Below, one piece after another: positions 28,843 to 35,576 of a stretch of 64,000 bases of DNA. The notes below the pieces were generated by a model. That model made no database searches, was not told the origin of the DNA, and saw nothing but the letters and a program-made list of their open reading frames with translations. The translations under genes were made by a program, and so were the position numbers. This stretch comes from Roseateles depolymerans (GTDB taxonomy: Bacteria > Pseudomonadota > Gammaproteobacteria > Burkholderiales > Burkholderiaceae_C): the NCBI RefSeq assembly GCF_003387155.1, contig NZ_QUMT01000001.1:1739858-1803857 (forward strand), written 5' to 3'. The stretch's first letter is position 1, and each line of letters opens with the position of its first letter.

Positions 28843-28900
28843 CCACCGTCCACCGTCCACCGTCCACCGTCCACCGGTCCGGTCCGGTCCGGTCCGGTCC
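28843..28900. repeat. Compound tandem repeat (CCACCGT x4, then GGTCC x5)
   Basis: Four exact copies of the 7-mer CCACCGT (28843-28870), a partial fifth (CCACC), then five exact copies of the 5-mer GGTCC (28876-28900). Both lie in non-coding DNA and are likely length-variable between strains. Confidence 0.95.
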
Positions 28901-29014
28901 CGTCATCGTGGCGCCGCCCTGCGCCTCGCCTCCACCGCGACGGGTTCACTCCCGCCCTGTTCAATATGCGGATGCAAACCCGCGCTATGGGGTTTTCCCG
29001 CCTAGCTCACCCAA

Positions 29015-29030
29015 CTGTTTTGCAAAACAG
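29015..29030. promoter_or_regulatory. 16-bp perfect palindrome upstream of the dcs-like cluster (candidate operator)
   Basis: CTGTTTTGCAAAACAG is a perfect palindrome about 345 bases upstream of the first biosynthetic gene, in an AT-richer stretch followed by possible promoter elements. It resembles a dimeric repressor operator. No cognate regulator is identified. Confidence 0.45.
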
Positions 29031-29375
29031 CCTCAAACGGTGGTCGAACCTGCTTTTATCCTACTGCTCGCCGCATATTTCACACCCGCGAACAGGGGAT
29101 CATCGGCTCGATTGAGGGTCGGTAACAGACCCATTTAATTCCTCAAAAGCGTACCTTCTTTAGTGTTTTGTGCCTGGATATCCTGAGTGGGTCGCTGAAC
29201 CGAAAAGCGCTCGATATTCGGGTTTCAGATAATGAAAGAAGGTCTGCAAGCCAGCGCCCCACCGGCCTGACTTGAGCGCCTCGGTTCCGCGCATTCCCCA
29301 AGCTGAGTTGTCCCCCTGGGCCCCTTTGGGCACCAGGCCTGGCCCCGCCGTGGTCGTTTGCCGGAATCCACTTTT

Positions 29376-30140
29376 ATGAACGGTTTGTCATCACCGCTTC
29401 TGACGCAGACGCAGATATCGAGTGCATCCCCGCCGTGGTGGCGGGAGATACTTGAGGATCTGGAATCAAGGTTGTCCGGAGATTCCGGATTCCCCTGCGT
29501 TTTCTCTAAGAACGCCTTCAAGAAGAAACTCATCCGCTTCATATTTGTGCCGGATGCACAAAATGCCGCCATGGTGCACCTGGCGGCAGGATTGAAGCAA
29601 TATGTCAATCTCTCCCGGGACTGGGACGGAAGCCTGGATACGGCGTATCCGCTGGTCGTCGGATTCTCCCGGGACGCCATCGAGGCGGATTCCATCGAGG
29701 CCTATCACGCCTTCGGCTGGCGGGTGCTGCAGGCGCTGCATGCGCTGGACCCGGCCCCGTGGCCGTCCCAGGTCGGCCAAGACCCCAACGCGGCCGACTG
29801 GTCGATGTGCTTCAACGGCATGCCGCTCTTCGTGAACATGAGCCATCCGGCCCACCAGGCGCGCCGGAGCCGGAACCTGGGACGCCACTGCCTCTTCGTG
29901 ATCAACCCACGGGAGCGCTTCGACATCTTCGCGGGCAACACCCCCGGCGGACGTCAGGTCCGCACCAACATCCGCCAGCGCATCGAGCGCTATGACGGCC
30001 AACCGCACGCCCCCCAGCTGGGCTTCTTCGGCGCGGACAGCCGCGAGTGGTGGCAGTACAGCCTGCTCGACCACAACGGCCCGCGCGCCGACCAGTGCCC
30101 CTTCCTCCAACGCTCCTCCACCAGGACGCCCACACCATGA
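29376..30140 (+). CDS. dcsA: DcsA-like heme-dependent L-arginine N-hydroxylase (YqcI/YcgG family)
   Basis: This 254-residue cytosolic protein belongs to the YqcI/YcgG family (PF08892), which includes DcsA of D-cycloserine biosynthesis and GntA of guanitoxin biosynthesis, both heme-dependent guanidino-N-hydroxylases. Family blocks are FPCVFSKNAFKKK (residues 39-51), CFNGMPLFVN (145-154), HPAHQARRSRNLG (157-169), VINPRERFD, TNIRQRIERYDG and LGFFGADSREWWQY. Predicted role: L-Arg to N-omega-hydroxy-L-Arg. Its stop overlaps the arginase-like gene by four bases (ATGA), and that gene would use this product directly. An in-frame TTG at 29358 is a possible alternative start; neither start has a strong ribosome site. 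Confidence 0.88.
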   Translation: MNGLSSPLLTQTQISSASPPWWREILEDLESRLSGDSGFPCVFSKNAFKKKLIRFIFVPDAQNAAMVHLAAGLKQYVNLSRDWDGSLDTAYPLVVGFSRDAIEADSIEAYHAFGWRVLQALHALDPAPWPSQVGQDPNAADWSMCFNGMPLFVNMSHPAHQARRSRNLGRHCLFVINPRERFDIFAGNTPGGRQVRTNIRQRIERYDGQPHAPQLGFFGADSREWWQYSLLDHNGPRADQCPFLQRSSTRTPTP

Positions 30141-30955
30141 TCGACCTCATCGTTTCCCAAGGCCGCGTGGCCGACCGCGCCCCGCGCATGATCGAAGGTG
30201 CCGCCCGCACGGCGCAGGCGCTGCAGCACCGCTACGGCTTCGGCATCCACGCCATCGGCAGGCCCCAACCCCATGCGAGCGACGATTGGCGAGACAGCCT
30301 GCCGCAAGCCCGTGACACGCTGCTGGGCCTTCGCGACGCCATCGACCGCAGCCTGCGCACCCAGCCGCTGACGGTGTTGCTGTCCAACACCTGCTCGGCC
30401 AGTCTGGCGAGCCTGCCGCTGGTGGCGCAGACGCATCCGGATGCCGTGGTGCTGTGGATCGACGCGCATGGCGACTTCAACACGCCGGACACCACCGCCT
30501 CCGGGTATCTCGGCGGCATGGTGCTGGCGGGAGCCTGCGGGCTGTGGGACAGCGGCCATGGCGCCGGCCTGCAGCCGGGTCAGGTCGTGCTGGTGGGGGC
30601 GCGCGACATCGACGCGCCGGAACAGGCCCTGCTCACGCAGGCCGGCGTGCGCATCCTGCCGCCCGCGCAGGTCACGCCACAGGCCGTGCTGGCGGCCATT
30701 GGCAATGCGCCGGTCTGGGTGCACATCGATTGGGACGTGCTCGAGCCCGGCCATCTGCCCGCGGATTACGTGGTGCCGAATGGCCTGTATCCGGCGCAGA
30801 TCCGCGCGTTGTTCGAGGCGATTCCCGCGGCGCAGTTGCGCGGCATCGAACTGGCCGAGTTCAACGCATCGCTCGATGAGACGGTCAATGCAGCGGCGTT
30901 GGACGTGATCCTCGGCATCGTCGCGCCCGTCTTCGACCGCCTGGTGCGGCGCTAG
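30137..30955 (+). CDS. dcsB: DcsB-like N-omega-hydroxy-L-arginine hydrolase (arginase superfamily)
   Basis: A 272-residue arginase-fold dimanganese hydrolase predicted to cleave N-omega-hydroxy-L-Arg to hydroxyurea and L-ornithine. Metal-site motifs are DAHGDFN (Asp109, His111, Asp113) and HIDWDVLEPG (Asp198, Asp200). The canonical arginase GGDHS motif is missing; the aligned place reads SNTCSAS with Cys86 where arginases have a metal-ligand His. A cysteine at this place is, as far as I recall, a distinguishing feature of S. lavendulae DcsB, so a plain arginase or agmatinase is unlikely. It is translationally coupled to dcsA. Confidence 0.9.
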   Translation: MIDLIVSQGRVADRAPRMIEGAARTAQALQHRYGFGIHAIGRPQPHASDDWRDSLPQARDTLLGLRDAIDRSLRTQPLTVLLSNTCSASLASLPLVAQTHPDAVVLWIDAHGDFNTPDTTASGYLGGMVLAGACGLWDSGHGAGLQPGQVVLVGARDIDAPEQALLTQAGVRILPPAQVTPQAVLAAIGNAPVWVHIDWDVLEPGHLPADYVVPNGLYPAQIRALFEAIPAAQLRGIELAEFNASLDETVNAAALDVILGIVAPVFDRLVRR

Positions 30956-30997
30956 GGCCTGCTCCACAGCGCCTGCATCGACCCGCTACCGGGACAC

Positions 30998-31053
30998 ATT
31001 CATTCATCCATCCATCCATCGATTCATGGGTCCATTGATCCATTGATCCATCC
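30998..31053. repeat. Short CATC/ATTCATC-type repeats in the dcsB-dcsD gap
   Basis: The 134-base gap between dcsB and dcsD contains ATTCATTC, then CATC units (CATCCATCCATCCATC) and ATTGATCC units (TCCATTGATCCATTGATCC). This is the position that dcsC occupies in the S. lavendulae order. No coding remnant is visible. Confidence 0.85.
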
Positions 31054-31089
31054 GCCTGCGCACGCCGCAGGCTCATCCAGGAAACCACC

Positions 31090-32274
31090 ATGCCGCTCTA
31101 CAACAGCATCCTCGACACCATCGGTCGCACTCCCATCGTCAAGCTGCATCGCATCGCACCGTCGCATGTGAGCCTGTATGTGAAGGTCGAATCTTTCAAC
31201 CCCGGCGGCTCGGTGAAAGACCGCCTCGCCCTGGCGGTCGTGCTGGACGCCGAAGCCAAGGGCCAACTCAAGCCCGGCGACACGATCTGCGAATGCACCT
31301 CCGGCAATGTCGGCATTGCGCTGGCCATGGTGGCAGCGGCGCGCGGCTACCGCTTCGTGGCGGTGATGTCGGACTCCTATTCCATCGAACGTCGCAAGCT
31401 CATCCGCGCCTATGGCGGCAAGGTGCTGCTGTTCCCCGCGGCGCTGGGCAGCAGCGGGGGCAACCGCATCGCCGATGCGCTCGCGGCCCGGCACGGCTGG
31501 TTCCGGGCGCGCCAGTTCGACAACCCGGCCAACCCCGCCTATCACCGGGAGACCACGGCCGCTGAAATCCTCAGCGACTTCGCCGGCAAGCGGCTGGATT
31601 ACTTCGTCACCGGCTTTGGCACCACCGGCACGCTGACGGGGGTGGGGCAGATGCTCAAGCGGGCCCGTCCGCAGGTGCGCGTGGTGGCCGCCGAGCCGGC
31701 CAATGCAGCGGTGCTGGCAGGGCAGCCGTGGCAGGTGCACCAGATCCAGGGCTGGGCGCCCAACTTTGTGCCGAGCGTGCTGGACCCGAGCGTCATCGAC
31801 GAGCTGCGGTCCATCGACGAAGTCATCGGCCGGGACACGTCGCGCCGGCTGGCGGCGGAGGAGGGCATCTTCGTGGGTCTCTCCGCCGGCGCCACGGTGG
31901 CGACAGCGCTGGATGTGGCCCGGGAAGCCCCGGCCGGCACGGTGCTGCTGGCCATGCTGCCGGACACCGGCGAGCGCTACCTCTCGACGTTCCTGCTCGA
32001 GGGCGTGAATGAAGGCTCGGACGACGACTGGCTGGACAGCCTCGGAGGGCCGTTGGTCTCCCAGTTGGCCCCGTCCCTTGCCTTCACCGACATCTTCACC
32101 GAGCTTCCCATCGACACCGCCACTGAGGCCGCAACCACCGCCGCGACCGATGCATCCACTGGCGCCGTTACCGACGCCGCCACCGATGCATCCACTGGCG
32201 CCGTTACCGACGCTGCCACCGATGCCGCGACCGCCGCCGCTACCGACGCCGCCATCCACGCCCAACCCGCCTGA
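31090..32274 (+). CDS. dcsD: DcsD-like O-ureido-L-serine synthase (cysteine synthase family)
   Basis: A PLP-dependent beta-substitution enzyme of the cysteine synthase (CysK/CysM) family, 394 residues. The PLP lysine is Lys43 in GGSVKDR. The substrate loop is TSGNVGIALA, the phosphate loop is GFGTTGTLTGVG, and the PLP ring-nitrogen region is GLSAGAT. By context it joins hydroxyurea to O-acetyl-L-serine to give O-ureido-L-serine; some cysteine synthase activity is likely. The catalytic core ends near residue 330. The remaining about 60 residues form a Thr/Ala/Asp-rich tail (TDASTGAVTDAA repeated) encoded by 36-bp direct repeats. AGGAAA precedes the ATG. Confidence 0.88.
   Translation: MPLYNSILDTIGRTPIVKLHRIAPSHVSLYVKVESFNPGGSVKDRLALAVVLDAEAKGQLKPGDTICECTSGNVGIALAMVAAARGYRFVAVMSDSYSIERRKLIRAYGGKVLLFPAALGSSGGNRIADALAARHGWFRARQFDNPANPAYHRETTAAEILSDFAGKRLDYFVTGFGTTGTLTGVGQMLKRARPQVRVVAAEPANAAVLAGQPWQVHQIQGWAPNFVPSVLDPSVIDELRSIDEVIGRDTSRRLAAEEGIFVGLSAGATVATALDVAREAPAGTVLLAMLPDTGERYLSTFLLEGVNEGSDDDWLDSLGGPLVSQLAPSLAFTDIFTELPIDTATEAATTAATDASTGAVTDAATDASTGAVTDAATDAATAAATDAAIHAQPA
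32146..32217. repeat. 36-bp direct repeats encoding the DcsD tail
   Basis: Two tandem 36-bp copies (32146-32181 and 32182-32217) differ at one base (GCCGCC versus GCTGCC near the end) and are followed by a degenerate third copy. The unit is a multiple of three, so copy-number change keeps the frame. Confidence 0.9.
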
Positions 32275-32295
32275 CCCCTCAACCAGGAGTTGCCC

Positions 32296-33732
32296 ATGAT
32301 GGAATTCATTCCTCCAGCCACGCGCTTCGTGGCGCTTCCCGACGGATTCAAGCTCAAGCGGGGCGGAACCCTCTCCGGCGCCCGGATGGCCTATGAGACG
32401 GTGGGCCGGCTTAACGCCGCGCGCAGCAATGCCGTGCTCATCCTCACCGGGCTGTCTCCGGACGCCCATGTCTGCGCCCATGAGCAACACCCGGCCCCCG
32501 GCTGGTGGGAGGGCATGGTCGGCCACGGCAAGCCTGTCGATACGGACCGGTGGTTCGTGGTCTGCGTCAATTCGCTGGGCAGTTGCAAGGGTTCGACCGG
32601 ACCGGCGTCGGTCGACCCGGCCACTGGCCGCTGCTACGGCCCGGACTTCCCTGCGCTGTCCATCGAGGACCTGGCCGATGCCGCCGCTCATGTCGTGCGG
32701 GCCCTGGGCATCGAGCAACTGGCCGTGGTGGTGGGCGCGTCCATGGGCGGGATGACCGCGCTGTCTCTGGTGGCGCGGCATCCGGGGCTGGCGCGGCACA
32801 TGATCAACCTCTCCGGCGCGGTCCATGCGCAGCCGTTCGCGATTGCGCTGCGTGCGCTGCAGCGGGAGATGATCCAGTCGGACCCGCAGTGGCAGGAAGG
32901 CCGGTATGACGCCGCCAGCGTGCCGATCAGCGGCATGGTCGCGGCCCGCAAGCTGGGGCTGCTCAGCTACCGGGCGCCGGACGATTGGTCCCGGCGCTTT
33001 GGGCGGGAGCGGCTGGATGCTGCACTGGCATCGGCTGCAGGCATGCCTGCCATGGACTTTGCGGTGGAGGGGTACCTGGCCTGCCATGCACAGCGGTTCG
33101 TACGCGCGTTCGATCCCAATGCTTATCTGGCGCTGAGCCGTGCCATCGACCGATTCGACCTGGGCGACGAGGCCGCGGGCGATGCCGATGCCGCGCTACG
33201 ACGGCTGCAGCTGGACCGTGCGCTGGTCATGGGCGTGGACAGTGACTTCCTGTTCCCCTTGTCGCAGCAGCGGCAGGTGGCGCAGGGCCTGCAGGAGGGT
33301 GGGGTGGGCGTGACCTATCGGGCGGTGAGCTCGCTCGCCGGCCACGACGCGTTCCTGGCCGATGTGGCGCAATTCGGTCCCCCGATTGCGGCCTTCCTGT
33401 CCGACGTGGCCAGTGGCGCGCGCTCGGCCGAGGCGGCTTCCGATGTGGGGCAGGCCTCATTGACGGCCTCGTCATCGGTCTCGTCGCCGAGCGCCTCACT
33501 CGCGGCATCGACGGCCTCCTCAGTCGCGTCCTCAACGGCCTGCTCAACGGCCATCGCAACGGCCCCGTCAACGGCCTCTTCAACGGCCTCTTCAACGGCC
33601 ATCGCGACGGCCCCATCAATGGCCTCTTCAACGGCCATCGCGCCGGTCCCCTCAATGGCCGCCTCCACCGCCCCCTCCACGGCTTCCTCAACGGCCCCCT
33701 CAATGGCCGCCATCACCGTGACCCCGCTCTGA
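32296..33732 (+). CDS. dcsE: DcsE-like L-serine O-acetyltransferase (MetX-type alpha/beta hydrolase fold)
   Basis: A homoserine O-acetyltransferase-like (MetX) protein predicted from context to acetylate L-serine, supplying O-acetylserine to DcsD. The catalytic triad is visible: Ser149 (GASMGG), Asp317 (DSDFLFP) and His350 (AGHDAF). NSLGSCKGSTGPAS and GPDFPALSIEDL are MetX family blocks. The core ends near residue 372. The last about 105 residues are a low-complexity Ala/Ser/Thr tail (STASSTAIATAPS and similar) from imperfect 9-30 bp repeats, unusual for the family. ATG 32296 has AGGAG six bases upstream; an in-frame TTG at 32290 is less likely. Homoserine specificity cannot be excluded by eye. 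Confidence 0.86.
   Translation: MMEFIPPATRFVALPDGFKLKRGGTLSGARMAYETVGRLNAARSNAVLILTGLSPDAHVCAHEQHPAPGWWEGMVGHGKPVDTDRWFVVCVNSLGSCKGSTGPASVDPATGRCYGPDFPALSIEDLADAAAHVVRALGIEQLAVVVGASMGGMTALSLVARHPGLARHMINLSGAVHAQPFAIALRALQREMIQSDPQWQEGRYDAASVPISGMVAARKLGLLSYRAPDDWSRRFGRERLDAALASAAGMPAMDFAVEGYLACHAQRFVRAFDPNAYLALSRAIDRFDLGDEAAGDADAALRRLQLDRALVMGVDSDFLFPLSQQRQVAQGLQEGGVGVTYRAVSSLAGHDAFLADVAQFGPPIAAFLSDVASGARSAEAASDVGQASLTASSSVSSPSASLAASTASSVASSTACSTAIATAPSTASSTASSTAIATAPSMASSTAIAPVPSMAASTAPSTASSTAPSMAAITVTPL
33500..33712. repeat. Imperfect TCAACGGCC-type repeats encoding the DcsE tail
   Basis: The segment is built from many copies of TCAACGGCC or TCAATGGCC separated by 3-12 bases (for example CTCTTCAACGGCCATCGC). 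Spacings are multiples of three, so they encode a Ser/Thr/Ala tail in frame. Exact boundaries are approximate. Confidence 0.85.
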
Positions 33733-33741
33733 AAGGCTGTC

Positions 33742-34581
33742 ATGTCCGCTCAACCTGTCCCCACCACCGCCGAGCCCAAGGCGGTGCCTCTTCCCGCCAG
33801 CGATGCCGAGGCGGTATCGCCCGGCCCCGCGGCCAGCGCAGCGACACCCAGGCGCGTGGCGCTGGTCACCGGCGCCAATCGCGGCATTGGCCTGGAAATC
33901 TGCCGTCAACTGGCTGCGGAGGGCGTTCGCGTGCTGCTCAGCGGCCGCAGTGCCCCTGCCGTCACCGAAGCCGCCCGGCGCCTCGCCAGCGAAGGCCTGG
34001 ACGTCGAAGCCGTGGTGCTGGATGTGACCGACCCGCGCAGCATCCAGGCGGCGGCGGACGGCATCGGCCATCGCCATGGCCGTCTGGACATCCTGGTGAA
34101 CAACGCCGCCATCCGGGTGGAGCCCTACGGCTGCGGCCCGTCCGCGCAGCCGCTGGCGCTGTGGCACCAGACCTTCGCCACCAACCTCTTCGGCGTGGTG
34201 GCCGTCACCCAGGCCATGCTGCCGTTGCTGCGCCGCTCGCCCGCGGCCCGCATCGTCAACGTGTCCAGCCTGCTGGCGTCATTGGGCACCCACAGCGATC
34301 CGGCGTCCTATGCCTACAGCGACATGTTCAAGTCGCTGCCGGCCTACAGCGCGTCCAAGAGCGCCGTCAACGCCTGGACGGTGCACCTGGCCTACGAACT
34401 GCGCGAGACCGGCATCAAGGTCAACGCCGTGCACCCGGGCTACACCAGGACCGACATGAACGAGGGCGCCGGGGAGCTGGAGCCCGGGCAGGGCGCGCTG
34501 ACCAGCGTGCGCATGGCCCTGCTCGGGCCTGACGGGCCCACCGGCCAATACGTGCACATGGGCCGCCAGATTCCATGGTGA
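33742..34581 (+). CDS. Short-chain dehydrogenase/reductase of the carbonyl reductase type
   Basis: A 279-residue SDR with NAD(P) motif TGANRGIG (residues 43-50), NNAA (120-123), the catalytic Ser in VNVSSLL and Tyr202-x3-Lys206 (AYSASK). A roughly 25-residue insertion between Ser and Tyr (THSDPASYAYSDMFKS) is typical of carbonyl reductase-like SDRs. The first about 37 residues are a Pro/Ala-rich extension. It lies nine bases after dcsE and before dcsG, so it is co-transcribed, yet no known step of D-cycloserine synthesis needs a dehydrogenase. It may tailor the product or supply a precursor; this is open. Confidence 0.85.
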   Translation: MSAQPVPTTAEPKAVPLPASDAEAVSPGPAASAATPRRVALVTGANRGIGLEICRQLAAEGVRVLLSGRSAPAVTEAARRLASEGLDVEAVVLDVTDPRSIQAAADGIGHRHGRLDILVNNAAIRVEPYGCGPSAQPLALWHQTFATNLFGVVAVTQAMLPLLRRSPAARIVNVSSLLASLGTHSDPASYAYSDMFKSLPAYSASKSAVNAWTVHLAYELRETGIKVNAVHPGYTRTDMNEGAGELEPGQGALTSVRMALLGPDGPTGQYVHMGRQIPW

Positions 34582-34659
34582 GGTCTTGGCGCCCAGGGCG
34601 CTGTCGCCTCGCTCAAGGGCCGCTCGGCCCACCCACCTTCATCGTTGTTGCCACGCATC

Positions 34660-35568
34660 ATGAAAACTCTCGCTTTGGTCACCAGTGCCGGCAGCTTGCC
34701 GATCGACGTCGACATGCCGCTGCTGCTCAAGGCCTGCCAGACCGTTGGTCTGCAGGCACAGGTCTGTGATTGGGAAGATCCGCAGGTGCCCTGGCACCGC
34801 TTCGACGGGGCGGTGCTGCGATCGCCCTGGAACTATGTGGAGGACTTGCCGGCCTTCCTGGCCTGGTGCGACCGGGTGGCGCAGCGCACCCGCTTGTTCA
34901 ACCCGCCAGCGGTGTCGCGATGGTCCCTGGACAAGCGCTACCTGGCCGATCTCGCCCGCCACGGGGTGCCGGTCGTGCCCACCGAGTTCCTCGCGCCCGA
35001 CGTGCCCGAGGCAGAGTCCCGGCAGGCGCTGCAGGCGCTGATGGACCGGCATCCTCAATCTGGCGAGGTCGTCATCAAGCCGACCGTCGGCGCCTACTCG
35101 CGGGACGTGCAGCGCTTTGCGCGTGCGGCGGCGCATCTGGCGCATCGCGCCATCGTGCGGCTGCAGCAGCGGGGCTGCCATGTGATGCTGCAGCCCTACC
35201 TCAGCGCCATCGACCAGGACGGCGAAACCAACCTGGCCTTCTTCGACGGCCATTACAGCCACGCCATTCGCAAGAGCGCCATGCTGATGGCCGACGGCAC
35301 GGTGCATGTGCCCACCCAGGACCTGCGCCAGGCCCGTCACGCCGACGCGCGGGAACAGGCCGTTGCCGCTCAGGCGCTGCAGGCCGCGGCCCGCCATCTG
35401 CAACTGCGCGAGCCGCTGCTCTACGCCCGCGTGGACCTGATCCGCGACCCCCAGGGCCAGCCGCGGGTGCTGGAGCTGGAGCTGTGCGAGCCGTCGCTGA
35501 ACCTGCCGTTTTCGGAGGGCAGCGCGCTGCGGTTTGCACAGGCGATCGCGCATCGTGTGGGCGTCTGA
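34660..35568 (+). CDS. dcsG: DcsG-like ATP-grasp cycloserine synthetase
   Basis: A 302-residue ATP-grasp enzyme predicted to cyclise O-ureidoserine to cycloserine with ATP hydrolysis. It begins MKTLALVTSAGSLPIDVDMPLL, and has DGAVLRSPWNYVEDLPAFLAW (quoted in part: VLRSPWNYVED), the ATP-binding strand GEVVIKPTVGAYS and a second nucleotide segment HVMLQPYLSAIDQDGE. The acidic metal site is RVLELELCEPSLNL. Length matches the roughly 300 residues of DcsG. S. lavendulae DcsG acts on the D-isomer. With no racemase nearby, substrate handedness here is uncertain. ATG 34660 is preferred over the in-frame TTG at 34645. Confidence 0.87.
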   Translation: MKTLALVTSAGSLPIDVDMPLLLKACQTVGLQAQVCDWEDPQVPWHRFDGAVLRSPWNYVEDLPAFLAWCDRVAQRTRLFNPPAVSRWSLDKRYLADLARHGVPVVPTEFLAPDVPEAESRQALQALMDRHPQSGEVVIKPTVGAYSRDVQRFARAAAHLAHRAIVRLQQRGCHVMLQPYLSAIDQDGETNLAFFDGHYSHAIRKSAMLMADGTVHVPTQDLRQARHADAREQAVAAQALQAAARHLQLREPLLYARVDLIRDPQGQPRVLELELCEPSLNLPFSEGSALRFAQAIAHRVGV

Positions 35569-35576
35569 GGGCACGC

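Larger units (their letters stand above)
28313..29375. other. About 1 kb mostly non-coding region before the cycloserine-type cluster
   Basis: Apart from one possible 47-residue gene (28471-28614, minus strand) I support no gene here. The region holds a compound tandem repeat at 28843-28900 and a perfect palindrome at 29015-29030. From about 28980 onward it is AT-richer than its surroundings (TTTTATCC, TTTAATTCC, TTTAGTGTTTTG), consistent with promoters for the rightward cluster. The right end probably carries the cluster leader. Confidence 0.6.

Noticed and set aside
28843-28900. Possible CRISPR array
   Set aside because: Units are 5-7 bp, contiguous and without spacers; no cas genes are present in the window.
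29376-30140. Guanitoxin-type cluster based on the GntA-like family member
   Set aside because: No enduracididine-type aldolase, aminotransferase or kinase genes of that pathway are near; the neighbours match the cycloserine route.
31090-33732. Reading the cysteine synthase-like and MetX-like genes as ordinary sulfur assimilation
   Set aside because: Their placement between DcsA/DcsB homologues and a DcsG-like ATP-grasp gene, in the known cluster order, argues for O-ureidoserine synthesis instead.
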